Origin: an uncultured Lachnospiraceae bacterium
GTDB lineage: Bacteria; Bacillota; Clostridia; Lachnospirales; Lachnospiraceae
DNA length: 64,000 nt
Direction of reading: 5' to 3'
NCBI GenBank assembly: GCA_910586705.1
Contig: CAJUJK010000017.1
Span: 12,848-76,847 of the forward strand
The notes under the pieces were generated by a model that was not told the DNA's origin, ran no database searches, and saw only the letters and a list, made by a program, of their open reading frames with translations. The translations under genes were made by a program, and so were the position numbers. How positions within the stretch are numbered: the first letter of the stretch is position 1; every line of letters starts with the position of its first letter. Positions 26,032 through 33,981 of the stretch are shown here, in pieces.

Positions 26032-26513
26032 AGAAATCACTCCTTTTTTATATTTTGTTTATGATGTATAATACGTTTGGGAGAACGCGAAGCATTCTCT
26101 GAACCGAGTGTACAAACACCCGGTCTGCTATCAGTATGACCGGATTGACAAATTCGATTCATAGCTGGTAGTTGTTTCTTTGTTTATATATGTTATACAA
26201 CTGATAGAACAGAAAATCAATAATAGAACTATAAACTGTTTGTAAAGAGATTATAAACTGGCAGAAAAAGATTATCATCCCGAACTTTTGAAGGATTACT
26301 TTCTGAAATTATCTGAAGAAGTCGCTAAATTGAAGTCAGAGATGAATGAAAGCAGATATCCATCTAAAATTAAATTTGAAGAAGGCAGATAAGTTCCGAT
26401 CTGTCGGGAGAATTAAGAACTACGTCCCTGATCAGTTGCGGCGGGAGTAGCACGGGTGCGTTATAGGGATGAAAGTAAGGGCGGGAGATTTCATAGCGGG
26501 GGAGGAGTTTTAT
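26032..26513. other. 482-base AT-rich intergenic region between hsp20 and the isomerase gene
   Basis: Divergent promoters for both genes must lie here. A near-perfect inverted repeat (GAGAACGC / GCATTCTC, 26082-26100, with one G-U pair) sits at the probable hsp20 leader. A TAATACG-like -10 on the minus strand lies beside it. A 48-codon fragment with no start (26246-26392, ending SKIKFEEGR) lies in the middle and may be a gene remnant. Nothing else recognisable is present. Confidence 0.4.
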
Positions 26514-27308
26514 ATGGATTTCGGAATGCCGACATTAATCGAAAATAAAGACTTGGAGGAGAATATTTCCCTCTGTAAAGAGCTGGGTTTACAATTCATA
26601 GAGTTGAACATGAATTTTCCGATGTACCAGATTCCGCAGTTAGAAGAAACGGCATATTTAAAGAAACTGGCGCGGGAGAACGGGATTTATTTTACGATCC
26701 ATCTGGACGAAAACCTGAATGTCTGCGATTTTAATCCGCTTGTGGCGGAAGCGTATATGGAGACGACGGAACGGGCGATCAGGGTGGCAGAAGAAATCGG
26801 TGCGCCGCTTTTAAACATGCATATGAATCACGGCATTTACATCACGCTGCCTGACAGAAAGATCCGGCTGTTCGGGGAATACCGGGAAGCGTATATGGCG
26901 GCGATACGGAAATTCCGCGAAATGTGTGAGGAGACGGCGGGGGATTCCGGCGTGAAGGTATGTATCGAAAATACCGACGGCTATCAGGATTTTGAGAAAG
27001 AAGCGATTGACTATTTATTGGAGAGTGAAATGTTTGCGCTGACCTGGGATATCGGGCACTCCCATGCGTGTGACAATGTGGATGAGGCGTTTCTGATGAA
27101 GCGCAGGGACAGGCTGTACCACTTCCATATCCACGATGCAAAGGGAACCGGAAACCATAAAACGCTGGGATCGGGCGAGATCAATCTGGCACAGCGGATC
27201 GGGCTGGCAGAGACGAACGGCTGCCGGTGCGTGGTGGAGACAAAAACGATCGAGGCGCTGCGGCAGTCTGTAAAGTGGCTTGGGGACAATGGATACAGAA
27301 TCGAGTAG
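26514..27308 (+). CDS. Sugar phosphate isomerase/epimerase-like TIM barrel
   Basis: The 264-residue protein belongs to the xylose-isomerase-like / AP-endonuclease-2 superfamily. The metal-binding pattern can be followed: LQFIELN near the start, GIYFTIHLD, LLNMHMNHG, VCIENTDG, WDIGHSH, LYHFHIHDA and CVVETK. The start at ATG 26514 is preceded by GGGGGAGGAG, far better than the ATG at 26469, which would add 15 unlikely residues. Substrate unknown. It stands alone, convergent with the HPr-like gene. Confidence 0.8.
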   Translation: MDFGMPTLIENKDLEENISLCKELGLQFIELNMNFPMYQIPQLEETAYLKKLARENGIYFTIHLDENLNVCDFNPLVAEAYMETTERAIRVAEEIGAPLLNMHMNHGIYITLPDRKIRLFGEYREAYMAAIRKFREMCEETAGDSGVKVCIENTDGYQDFEKEAIDYLLESEMFALTWDIGHSHACDNVDEAFLMKRRDRLYHFHIHDAKGTGNHKTLGSGEINLAQRIGLAETNGCRCVVETKTIEALRQSVKWLGDNGYRIE

Positions 27309-27390
27309 AGAAGATTTATCTTCCCTATTCGCCGTGCGGTCCGCATACTGTGAAACAGCAAAATTCCATATGCGGGCGTGTGCATAAAAA

Positions 27391-27413
27391 GGGCAGGCAC
27401 AAGTGGCCTGCCC
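27391..27413 (-). terminator. Terminator of the HPr-like gene
   Basis: GGGCAGGC (27391-27398) pairs with GCCTGCCC (27406-27413). On the minus strand the hairpin is followed by TTTTT. Confidence 0.85.
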
Positions 27414-27420
27414 CGCATGG

Positions 27421-27648
27421 TTAGCCATATATAAAGGGAGTTAGTTTCTCCCTGATTCCCTCGTCGTCCGAATCGTAAGTGAGTTGGAGCGGACGGGTCA
27501 GATCAAGCGCCATTACGCCGAGTATGGATTTAGCGTCTACGACTCTTCGGCCTTCCCCCAGATTAAAGCACGAATCAATCTTATCAATTACATCCACAAA
27601 CCTTCTGATCTGATTCACATCATTGAATTTAACATTTACCTGCTGCAT
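27421..27648 (-). CDS. HPr-like protein without the phospho-accepting histidine
   Basis: The 75-residue protein keeps the C-terminal half of the HPr fold. It has DAKSILGVMALDLTRPLQL, with Ser41 equivalent to regulatory Ser46 of HPr. The GxHARPA active-site loop is replaced by FNDVNQIRRFVD, so it cannot pass phosphate in the PTS. This recalls Crh of Bacillus, which keeps only the serine and serves carbon catabolite control. GGAGGACACG precedes the ATG. It is transcribed alone from a good promoter about 180 bases upstream. Confidence 0.8.
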   Translation of the reverse strand: MQQVNVKFNDVNQIRRFVDVIDKIDSCFNLGEGRRVVDAKSILGVMALDLTRPLQLTYDSDDEGIREKLTPFIYG

Positions 27649-27836
27649 AATCTCGTGTCCTCCTTAATCATTATTGATGACTGAAAAATAGAATAATCAA
27701 TGATTTACAAATCAATCCGATTAACAGCAATTCCCCTATATGCAGAATTCCCTGACAACATATCTGTTAGTTTGTCGTTTGTTTTTCGTATGAGCCTCCT
27801 TTCTCTGCGAAAATATAATTGACATTTTGTGAGAAT

Positions 27837-27865
27837 ATAATATCTGCCGCATTTCAAAATGTAAA
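27837..27865 (-). promoter_or_regulatory. Sigma-A promoter of the HPr-like gene
   Basis: On the minus strand: TTTACA (27865-27860), 17 bases, TATTAT (27842-27837). The roughly 180-base leader contains an AGGAGG at 27795-27800 with no ATG, GTG or TTG at usable spacing. Confidence 0.65.
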
Positions 27866-27937
27866 TAGGCGGAATTAACAAAATTTTTAGGATATATTAT
27901 ACAGTATGCCCAGAAAAATTGAGATAAAACAAGTAAA

Positions 27938-27972
27938 TGAAAAAGGACGCCCCGCTATAGGACGTCCTTCCT
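27938..27972 (-). terminator. Terminator of the rubrerythrin operon
   Basis: On the minus strand AAGGACG pairs with CGTCCTT (27963-27969 / 27943-27949), followed by a T-run. Confidence 0.8.
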
Positions 27973-27982
27973 TATGTGATAT

Positions 27983-28156
27983 TTAGTTGTAATTTTCAAT
28001 AACCGGCTGGAACATATCCTTAGTCACACCGCAGAGGGGGCAGCACCAGTCTGCCGGGAGATCCTCAAATGCCGTGCCGGGTTTGATGCCGTGCTCCGGA
28101 TCACCTTTCTCGGGATCATAAGTATAGCCACAGGGATTGCAGAAATATTTTTTCAT
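27983..28156 (-). CDS. Rubredoxin
   Basis: The 57-residue protein has both metal-binding pairs of rubredoxin: [19 protein letters not shown] (Cys6, Cys9) and [13 protein letters not shown] (with Cys39/Cys42 as the second pair). It carries single electrons. GAGGAATGTGAT precedes the ATG. Lying just after the reverse rubrerythrin on the same strand, it most likely delivers electrons for peroxide or oxygen reduction. An extra cysteine (Cys38) sits beside the second pair. Confidence 0.95.
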   Translation of the reverse strand: MKKYFCNPCGYTYDPEKGDPEHGIKPGTAFEDLPADWCCPLCGVTKDMFQPVIENYN

Positions 28157-28194
28157 ATCACATTCCTCCTTTGTACTTTATAGATATGTGGTTA

Positions 28195-28734
28195 TTAACC
28201 GAAATATCTCTTTAACAGACCTTCAAATGCCTTGCCGTGTCTTGCCTCATCGCGCGCCATCTCGTGAACGGTGTCATGGATCGCATCGAGATTGGCAGCT
28301 TTCGCGCGCTTAGCCAGATCAAATTTGCCAGCGGTTGCGCCGTTCTCCGCCTCGACTCTCATTTCCAGATTCTTCTTGGTGGAATCGGTTACTACTTCGC
28401 CGAGCAGCTCTGCAAACTTAGCGGCATGTTCTGCCTCTTCCCATGCAGCCTTTTCCCAGTACAGACCGATCTCGGGATAACCTTCTCTGTGTGCAACTCT
28501 CGCCATAGCAAGATACATACCAACCTCGGTGCACTCGCCGTTGAAGTTTGCTCTCAGATCAGCCATGATATCCTCGCTGACGCCCTTAGCAACGCCTACT
28601 ACATGCTCTGCTGCCCACTCCATCGTGCCGCTCTGCGCTGTGAACTTCTCAGCCGGCGCATTGCACTGAGGGCATTTCTCCGGTGCAGCATCTCCTTCGT
28701 GTACATAACCGCATACCTGACATACAAATTTCAT
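28195..28734 (-). CDS. rbr: Reverse rubrerythrin (N-terminal rubredoxin domain)
   Basis: The 179-residue protein starts with a rubredoxin-like iron site ([10 protein letters not shown], then CPQC; Cys5, Cys8, Cys21, Cys24). A ferritin-like four-helix domain with glutamate pairs ([26 protein letters not shown]) forms the diiron centre. The order is reversed relative to classic rubrerythrin, as in clostridial reverse rubrerythrins, which reduce hydrogen peroxide and oxygen with electrons from rubredoxin. AAAAGGAGATCAC precedes the ATG. It lies 74 bases after the Fur-family gene and 38 bases before rubredoxin. Confidence 0.93.
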   Translation of the reverse strand: MKFVCQVCGYVHEGDAAPEKCPQCNAPAEKFTAQSGTMEWAAEHVVGVAKGVSEDIMADLRANFNGECTEVGMYLAMARVAHREGYPEIGLYWEKAAWEEAEHAAKFAELLGEVVTDSTKKNLEMRVEAENGATAGKFDLAKRAKAANLDAIHDTVHEMARDEARHGKAFEGLLKRYFG

Positions 28735-28808
28735 AGTGTGATCTCCTTTTCTTTTTGATATTTTAACCCTTAATTCATGGGTTTACCAGCATACCTGTCC
28801 AATTAGAT

Positions 28809-29210
28809 TTATTCCCTGTTTTTGGCAGTTTTATCCAGACATTTTCCACAAAGTCCGTAAAAGCAGGTGGTTTGCCGCTCAACCCTGCCGTCAAAGTTTC
28901 GCCGGGCGTCTGCCAGCATCTCGTCCATACAGTCAAGCTGCAGGTCTGTCACGCCGCCGCAGTCCGAGCAGACAAAATGGCAATGCCGGGAGGTGTCCGC
29001 ATCAAAGTGATCGACGCCGTCGCCCACCTGTAACCGCAGGATTTCGCCTCTGTCGGCAAGCAGAGTCAGATTGCGGTAGACGGTTCCCAGACTGATATTC
29101 GGATATTCCTGCCTAACGTTCTGATACACGATGTCGGCGGTGGGATGATCCTTGCGGGTCATCAGAAAGCTATGGATAAGCTGCCGCTGCCGACTGTATT
29201 TCACCGCCAT
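28809..29210 (-). CDS. Fur-family regulator, probably PerR-like
   Basis: The 133-residue protein has the winged-helix domain (ISLGTVYRNLTLLADRGEI) and a metal-binding C-terminal half. HFDADTSRHCHFVCSDCG is followed by CGKC, giving the structural CxxC pairs (Cys81/Cys84, Cys121/Cys124). PerR and Fur share these features; the reverse rubrerythrin-rubredoxin operon downstream favours a peroxide-sensing role. GAGGAATTGCC precedes the ATG. An imperfect 7-1-7 site between its promoter and start suggests autoregulation. Confidence 0.85.
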   Translation of the reverse strand: MAVKYSRQRQLIHSFLMTRKDHPTADIVYQNVRQEYPNISLGTVYRNLTLLADRGEILRLQVGDGVDHFDADTSRHCHFVCSDCGGVTDLQLDCMDEMLADARRNFDGRVERQTTCFYGLCGKCLDKTAKNRE

Positions 29211-29253
29211 GGCAATTCCTCCTGATTCGTCCGATCCTTTGTATTTTCAAAAA

Positions 29254-29308
29254 TAGGAATCATTACTGTTTTACATGTCCATTATAGCAAACTGGCAACA
29301 CATGTCAA
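29254..29308 (-). promoter_or_regulatory. Promoter and PerR-like operator of the Fur-family/rubrerythrin operon
   Basis: On the minus strand: TTGACA (29308-29303), 16 bases, TATAAT (29286-29281). Just downstream lies TAGGAAT-C-ATTACTG (29254-29268), an imperfect 7-1-7 palindrome resembling the site at 2743-2757. Confidence 0.65.
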
Positions 29309-29552
29309 TCCAGATTTTGGAAATTTATAAATTTTTTATAAGATTATAGGAGATGTTTTATTTTCAACTTTGTAAATTGTGGTATCATAGAGTGAAAAGA
29401 AGATCTAGCCGCTCACAGCAGAGGCTGTTTCGCGGAGAACTTCTAGATTTGCTTCGCAAATCGCTTTCACTCGGGAGAATACCCCAAATACGGGCATTCT
29501 CCGCATGAGTCATAAACTATATATGGGCGGAACGCAGAAAGAAGGTTTTTAA
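29309..29552. other. Rest of the 342-base divergent region between the Fur-family gene and the kinase
   Basis: An AT-rich stretch (29310-29380) is followed by structured repeat copy R1 (29390-29472). An extra hairpin, GGAGAAT...ATTCTCC (29474-29502), and the kinase ribosome site AGAAGG then follow. The kinase promoter is most likely the TATCAT at the edge of R1. Confidence 0.45.
29390..29472 (+). repeat. Structured repeat element, copy R1
   Basis: An outer stem GAGTGAAA/TTTCACTC (29390-29397 / 29465-29472) encloses AGAAGATCT/AGAACTTCT (29398-29406 / 29436-29444, one mismatch). The innermost hairpin is ACAGC-AGAG-GCTGT (29415-29428). A further perfect hairpin, GATTTGC-TTC-GCAAATC (29446-29462), is inserted on the 3' side. 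A TATCAT box lies just before it. Copies R2 and R3 share the core. Confidence 0.7.
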
Positions 29553-31034
29553 GTGAAATTCAGGACAAGGCTTCTCATCACATCATTGTCAATGGTGCTG
29601 CTGCCGCTTTTGCTGACATGCGCCGCGCTTCTGGTGGTGGGGAGTCATATTGAGGACGTGGAAACGCCGTCGGATTTTTTTGACAGGGACAAAGCTTCTT
29701 ATATATACACGATAGAAAATTACAGCCGCATTTCAGAGGAAGTGCTGGAAAAGGTGAGACAGCAAATTAAGGAGGATCCTTCCAGACTGGAGGACAAGGA
29801 TTATCTGGATGAAATTACGCTTGATCTGAAGGATAAGTCGTCCTATATCATAGTCAGAAAGGATGGAGAACTCTACTACACTGGCGATGCCAGTGCTGCA
29901 AAAAAAATATTTCCCGCTTTGCCGGAGTACGGCAATGAGATGCCCGGTTCGGAGGCGAGTTATTATTACAGCGATATCAAGAAGTTTGTGAAGGAAGTGG
30001 ACTTCCGCTTTTTGGACGGCAGCGAGGGCAGCCTTTTTGTGATCACCAGCGTCAATTCCCTGCTTTCCAGAAAGATGCTTTTGCGAATGGCGTTGGCGTT
30101 TATTCTGGTGCTGGTATTCACCAGTCTTCTGCTGACACAGTGGTTCCGCAAAGGTATTTTTACACCGATCAACCAGTTGAATACGGCGATGCAGAACATT
30201 GCCGAGGGCAATCTGGAATACATGTTGACCACGGAGGAAAAGGGTGAAATCGGCGAGCTTTACCGCAACTATGAAGATATGAGGCTGCGGCTGAAAGAGT
30301 CGCTGGATGAAAAGTTTGAACACGAGAAGAAAAACCGGGAGTTGATCAGCAATATTTCGCATGACTTGAAAACGCCCATTACCGCTGTTAAAGGCTACGT
30401 GGAGGGTATTATGGACGGGGTGGCGGACACGCCGGAGAAGATGGATAAGTATATTAAAACCATCTATAATAAGGCTAATGATATGGACCGCCTGATCAAC
30501 GAGCTGACCACCTATTCTGGTATTGACAATAATCGGATACCTTACAATTTTCACCGTATCAATGTGGCGGAGTATTTCGGGGACTGTGTGGAGGAAGTAG
30601 GTCTTGACCTTGAGTCAAAGAACATCCAGTTGAATTATGAGGATCTGGTGGAGCCAAGCACACAGATTATTGCAGATCCCGAGCAGTTAAAACGAGTCAT
30701 CAATAATATCATCGGTAACAGTGTAAAATATCTGGATAAGGAGAAGGGAGTCATCGATATCCGCATTCTGGATGAAGTCGATTCCATCCGCGTGGAGATC
30801 GAGGACAACGGCAAAGGCATCGCGGCAAAGGATCTGCCGAATATATTCGAGCGGTTTTACAGGACGGACGCATCCCGCAATTCCTCGCAGGGAGGCAGCG
30901 GAATCGGGCTGTCCATTGTGAAGAAGATCGTGGAGGATCACGGCGGTTATATCTGGGCAACCAGCAAGGAAAATGAAGGCACTTGTATGCATTTCGTGAT
31001 ACGGAAATGGCTCAGCGAACCAGAAAAAGGCTGA
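29553..31034 (+). CDS. Sensor histidine kinase of a two-component system
   Basis: The 493-residue kinase has a first membrane helix near residues 8-28 and an extracytoplasmic sensor region (about 30-170) with no recognised fold. A second helix (about 175-195) and a HAMP-like segment follow. The HisKA box is ISNISHDLKTPITAVKGY (phospho-acceptor His270). The ATPase has NNIIGNSVKY, DNGKGI and GGSGIGLSI. The start is GTG 29553 with AGAAGG upstream. The response regulator starts 16 bases after its stop. The signal is unknown. Confidence 0.92.
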   Translation: MKFRTRLLITSLSMVLLPLLLTCAALLVVGSHIEDVETPSDFFDRDKASYIYTIENYSRISEEVLEKVRQQIKEDPSRLEDKDYLDEITLDLKDKSSYIIVRKDGELYYTGDASAAKKIFPALPEYGNEMPGSEASYYYSDIKKFVKEVDFRFLDGSEGSLFVITSVNSLLSRKMLLRMALAFILVLVFTSLLLTQWFRKGIFTPINQLNTAMQNIAEGNLEYMLTTEEKGEIGELYRNYEDMRLRLKESLDEKFEHEKKNRELISNISHDLKTPITAVKGYVEGIMDGVADTPEKMDKYIKTIYNKANDMDRLINELTTYSGIDNNRIPYNFHRINVAEYFGDCVEEVGLDLESKNIQLNYEDLVEPSTQIIADPEQLKRVINNIIGNSVKYLDKEKGVIDIRILDEVDSIRVEIEDNGKGIAAKDLPNIFERFYRTDASRNSSQGGSGIGLSIVKKIVEDHGGYIWATSKENEGTCMHFVIRKWLSEPEKG

Positions 31035-31050
31035 GGGAAAGGACAGAGAA

Positions 31051-31740
31051 GTGAGTAAAATTTTAATTGTGGAAGACGAAGAGGCGATCGCGGATCTGGA
31101 AAAAGATTATCTGGAGCTGAGTGATTTTGAAGTGACCATTGAAAATGCCGGGGACAGAGGGCTGGAAGCCGCTCTTTCGGGAAACTATGATCTTGTGATT
31201 CTGGATCTGATGCTGCCGGGAATCGACGGTTTTGAAGTCTGCAAGCAGATTCGGGAGGAAAAAGATATCCCGATTATCATGGTATCCGCGAAGAAGGACG
31301 ATATCGACAAGATCAGAGGCCTTGGCCTCGGTGCGGATGACTATATGACGAAGCCTTTCAGCCCGTCTGAGCTTGTGGCGAGAGTGAAGGCGCATATGGC
31401 GCGGTATGACAGACTGGTGGGCAGTAACCAGAAAGTTAACGATATCATAGAAATCAGAGGACTTAAGATCGACAAAACCGCCAGACGGGTTTATGTGGAC
31501 GGCGAGGAGAGAGTTTTTACCACGAAAGAGTTTGACCTGCTGACTTTTCTTGCGGAGAATCCGAATCATGTGTATTCCAAGGAAGAACTGTTCCGTGAGA
31601 TCTGGGATATGGATTCCATCGGTGATATCGCAACCGTCACCGTGCACATCAAAAAAATCCGCGAAAAAATAGAGTTTGACACCGCAAAACCGCAGTATAT
31701 CGAAACCATCTGGGGCATTGGATATCGGTTTAAAATCTGA
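31051..31740 (+). CDS. OmpR/PhoB-family response regulator
   Basis: The 229-residue regulator has a receiver domain with the acidic pair EDEE near residue 8, phospho-acceptor Asp52 in VILDLMLPG, and the lysine in MTKPFSPSE. A winged-helix DNA-binding domain (about 130-229) with TTKEFDLLTFL and TVTVHIKKIREKI follows. It pairs with the kinase just upstream. The start is GTG 31051 after GGACAGAGAA. Targets are unknown. Confidence 0.94.
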   Translation: MSKILIVEDEEAIADLEKDYLELSDFEVTIENAGDRGLEAALSGNYDLVILDLMLPGIDGFEVCKQIREEKDIPIIMVSAKKDDIDKIRGLGLGADDYMTKPFSPSELVARVKAHMARYDRLVGSNQKVNDIIEIRGLKIDKTARRVYVDGEERVFTTKEFDLLTFLAENPNHVYSKEELFREIWDMDSIGDIATVTVHIKKIREKIEFDTAKPQYIETIWGIGYRFKI

Positions 31741-31775
31741 CGCATCTGAATGAGTACTGCAGAATAGAGGCATCT

Positions 31776-32606
31776 ATGCATATGAACAGAATCCTCCATG
31801 AGGACAATGACATCATCGTCTGTCATAAGCCTGCCGGGATTGCCACCCAGACGGCGAGGGTCGGACAGGCGGATATGGTGAGCGAGATCACGAATTATCT
31901 GGTGTCCAAGGAAGGCGCCGCCGGGAAATCCCCCCACGTAAGTGTGATCCACCGATTGGATCAGCCGGTGGAGGGGATTTTGGTTTTTGCGAAAAACAAA
32001 GCGGCAGCGGCAGATTTAAGCAGGCAGGCGGCAGGGGAGGACATGAAAAAGGAGTATCTGGCGTTAGTCTGCGGGAAAGATATGCCGCAGACGGGTGAAC
32101 TGATCGATTATCTGTTAAAGGACGGCAGGACGAATGTTTCCCGTGTCGTGCCGCCGGAGGTGAAGGGGGCGAAGCAGGCACGGCTGTCCTATGAAATTTT
32201 GTGGGAGGAAGCCGCAGACAGCCTGCTTTTGGTTCAAGAGACGGAAGGGATTTCGGCAAAGGACAGGATGGAAAAAGATATTTTGGATGGCAGGCGGTCT
32301 GATGATGGCATGATCGGATGGCCAGTAAATGGACTGCAATATGCACTTGCAGAAATCTGTCTGCACACGGGACGCCACCATCAGATCCGGGTGCAGATGG
32401 CGAATGCGGGTATGCCTCTTCTGGGGGATCACAAATATGGCGGTCAGACGGCGCTCGCACTGTCGGAAAAGCTGGGCGTGCGGGAGACGGCGCTCTGTGC
32501 GTACCGTCTGGCATTTATTCATCCGAAAACGGGGAAACGGATGCAGTTTGAGATTGAGCCGGAGGGCGCGGCGTTTCGCTGTGTCAGGACGCTGGTTTTA
32601 CATTGA
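31776..32606 (+). CDS. RluA-family RNA pseudouridine synthase
   Basis: The 276-residue enzyme converts uridines in rRNA or tRNA to pseudouridine. The catalytic aspartate is Asp62 in HRLDQPVEGILVFAKN; most family members have T-S-G after HRLD-x-x. ICLHTGRHHQIRVQMANAG is the conserved RluA C-terminal block. There is no S4 domain, and an insert (about residues 150-180) precedes that block. The start ATG follows TAGAGG. It lies 35 bases after the response regulator gene. Confidence 0.88.
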   Translation: MHMNRILHEDNDIIVCHKPAGIATQTARVGQADMVSEITNYLVSKEGAAGKSPHVSVIHRLDQPVEGILVFAKNKAAAADLSRQAAGEDMKKEYLALVCGKDMPQTGELIDYLLKDGRTNVSRVVPPEVKGAKQARLSYEILWEEAADSLLLVQETEGISAKDRMEKDILDGRRSDDGMIGWPVNGLQYALAEICLHTGRHHQIRVQMANAGMPLLGDHKYGGQTALALSEKLGVRETALCAYRLAFIHPKTGKRMQFEIEPEGAAFRCVRTLVLH

Positions 32607-32701
32607 GAAACGATTTGGTAACTATGAATTTTCTGCAGGATGTAAGAATTTAGAGTATAAGTTTTTTGAAATATCAAATAATAATAGTGCAGTATCAGCG
32701 T

Positions 32702-32731
32702 AAAGAAGCAGGAACACCCTCCTGCTTCTTT
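32702..32731 (+). terminator. Terminator after the pseudouridine synthase gene
   Basis: AAAGAAGCAGGA (32702-32713) and TCCTGCTTCTTT (32720-32731) are perfect 12-base complements with a 6-base loop. Confidence 0.88.
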
Positions 32732-32735
32732 CTGT

Positions 32736-32755
32736 GTGTATAGGCAGAGTCAGAA
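32736..32755 (+). repeat. Post-terminator motif, copy 2
   Basis: GTGTATAGGCAGAGTCAGAA, 5 bases after a terminator hairpin; matches copies at 9677 and 37185 at 17 or more of 20 positions. Confidence 0.6.
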
Positions 32756-32769
32756 GGAGGCAGAATTAC

Positions 32770-33852
32770 ATGGTCTTTGGAGCAGAAAACGACCTGTTTG
32801 GGCGTTTGTTAAAAAATAAATTGGCAAAGGGATGCTTTGTCTCTGCCCTTGTCTGGTTTTTCTTCCGTTATCTGTTTTCACTGGCGGCTCCCTTCTTTCT
32901 TGCGTTTGCGCTGATTACCCTGCTGTATCCCCTTCTGGAGCGGATACAGAAAAAAATTCCGATTAAGAAAAAGTTTCTGGCGGCAGGCATTGTTCTGCCG
33001 GTTCTGCTTCTTGTGTGCGCGGCATTGTGGGCGATCCTTACCTTTGGCATGGGACAGCTTCAAGGATTGCCGGCATTTTGTGAGCAGGTGGAGCGACAGG
33101 CGGAACTTTTTTTCCACCAGTGCTGCTGCCAGCTGGACGGGCGGTTTGGCTGGGAGGGGGAGCGGATTGAGAGTTATGTGATCGAGCAGATGACTGTTAT
33201 TATGGAGAATGTGCAGATTCAGGTAGTGCCGCAGCTATTGTCCTCTTCTTACAGCTGCTTCAAAGGAATTTTAGGTACCGTGGGATTTCTGGCAATTACC
33301 TGCATTGCGGTTTTCCTGTTTGAGAAAGATTACACGAAAATGGTGGATTGGGTGAAGAAGGAGGAGAGCTTTCGGTTTTTATGGTCCGTGCTGGAGGGCG
33401 TGCTGTCTTACCTTGTCACTTTTTTTAAGGCGCAGGGTGTGATTCTTCTGATCATTGCCGTGCTCTGCAGCGTGACCCTCAGTCTCGCAGGGGTGGAGGG
33501 CGGCATATTTCTGGGCATTCTGGCAGGATTTCTGGATATGCTGCCCTTTATAGGGACGGGCATTGTGCTGGTACCGTTGTCAGTGTGGCAGTTATTAAAC
33601 GGGGCGTATGTGCGAATGGCGGTATGTCTGGTTCTTTACGGAGCCTGTGCGCTGGCAAGGGAATTTTTGGAGCCGAGGCTGATCGGAAATAAAATCGGTC
33701 TGTCGCCGGTGTGGATTTTGTTTTCTATTTATGCGGGCATGAAACTTTTCGGCGTGGGCGGTATTGTAAAAGGGCCTCTGGCGCTTATCGTTATTTCCGA
33801 AATTTTGAAGGAGAGACGGGAAGAATTTGACGAACCTGTTGATGTGTATTAA
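32770..33852 (+). CDS. ytvI: AI-2E-transporter-family membrane protein, probably sporulation protein YtvI
   Basis: The 360-residue protein has about seven or eight membrane helices and the AI-2E/PerM layout: an N-terminal helix pair, a soluble middle (about 85-165), then a helical block. PFIGTGIVLVPLSVWQLLNG and EPRLIGNKIGLSPVWIL near the C-terminus are conserved in YtvI, a membrane protein found mainly in spore-formers. The start at ATG 32770 has GGAGG nine bases upstream; the GTG at 32734 lies in the repeated motif. The YtvI call rests on similarity alone. Confidence 0.75.
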   Translation: MVFGAENDLFGRLLKNKLAKGCFVSALVWFFFRYLFSLAAPFFLAFALITLLYPLLERIQKKIPIKKKFLAAGIVLPVLLLVCAALWAILTFGMGQLQGLPAFCEQVERQAELFFHQCCCQLDGRFGWEGERIESYVIEQMTVIMENVQIQVVPQLLSSSYSCFKGILGTVGFLAITCIAVFLFEKDYTKMVDWVKKEESFRFLWSVLEGVLSYLVTFFKAQGVILLIIAVLCSVTLSLAGVEGGIFLGILAGFLDMLPFIGTGIVLVPLSVWQLLNGAYVRMAVCLVLYGACALAREFLEPRLIGNKIGLSPVWILFSIYAGMKLFGVGGIVKGPLALIVISEILKERREEFDEPVDVY

Positions 33853-33918
33853 CATAGAAGTCGCGAAGTGCGTGTTTGCGAGTTAATATAGAAGTTGCGA
33901 AGCGCGTGTCTGTGAGTT
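33851..33918. repeat. Tandem 34-bp direct repeat, two copies
   Basis: Two adjacent 34-base units (33851-33884 and 33885-33918) differ at only five positions, all C/T changes. A degenerate third start (GAAGTCG at 33924-33930) follows. They fill the gap between the YtvI-like and O-antigen-ligase-like genes. The first copy overlaps the stop codon of the YtvI-like gene by two bases. Confidence 0.75.
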
Positions 33919-33981
33919 GACGGGAAGTCGTAAAGAAAACAGGAATTTTAGCCGGAAGACAGGGAAGAGGAAAATAGAAAA

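Noticed and set aside
26032..26240. CIRCE or other known heat-shock operator for hsp20
   Set aside because: No TTAGCACTC-N9-GAGTGCTAA or close variant found.
26246..26392. 48-codon open fragment ending SKIKFEEGR in the hsp20/isomerase gap
   Set aside because: No start codon near its beginning, no ribosome site and no recognised family; noted only as a possible remnant.
27790..27805. AGGAGG in the HPr-like leader (minus strand)
   Set aside because: No ATG, GTG or TTG lies at usable spacing, so a leader peptide cannot be supported.
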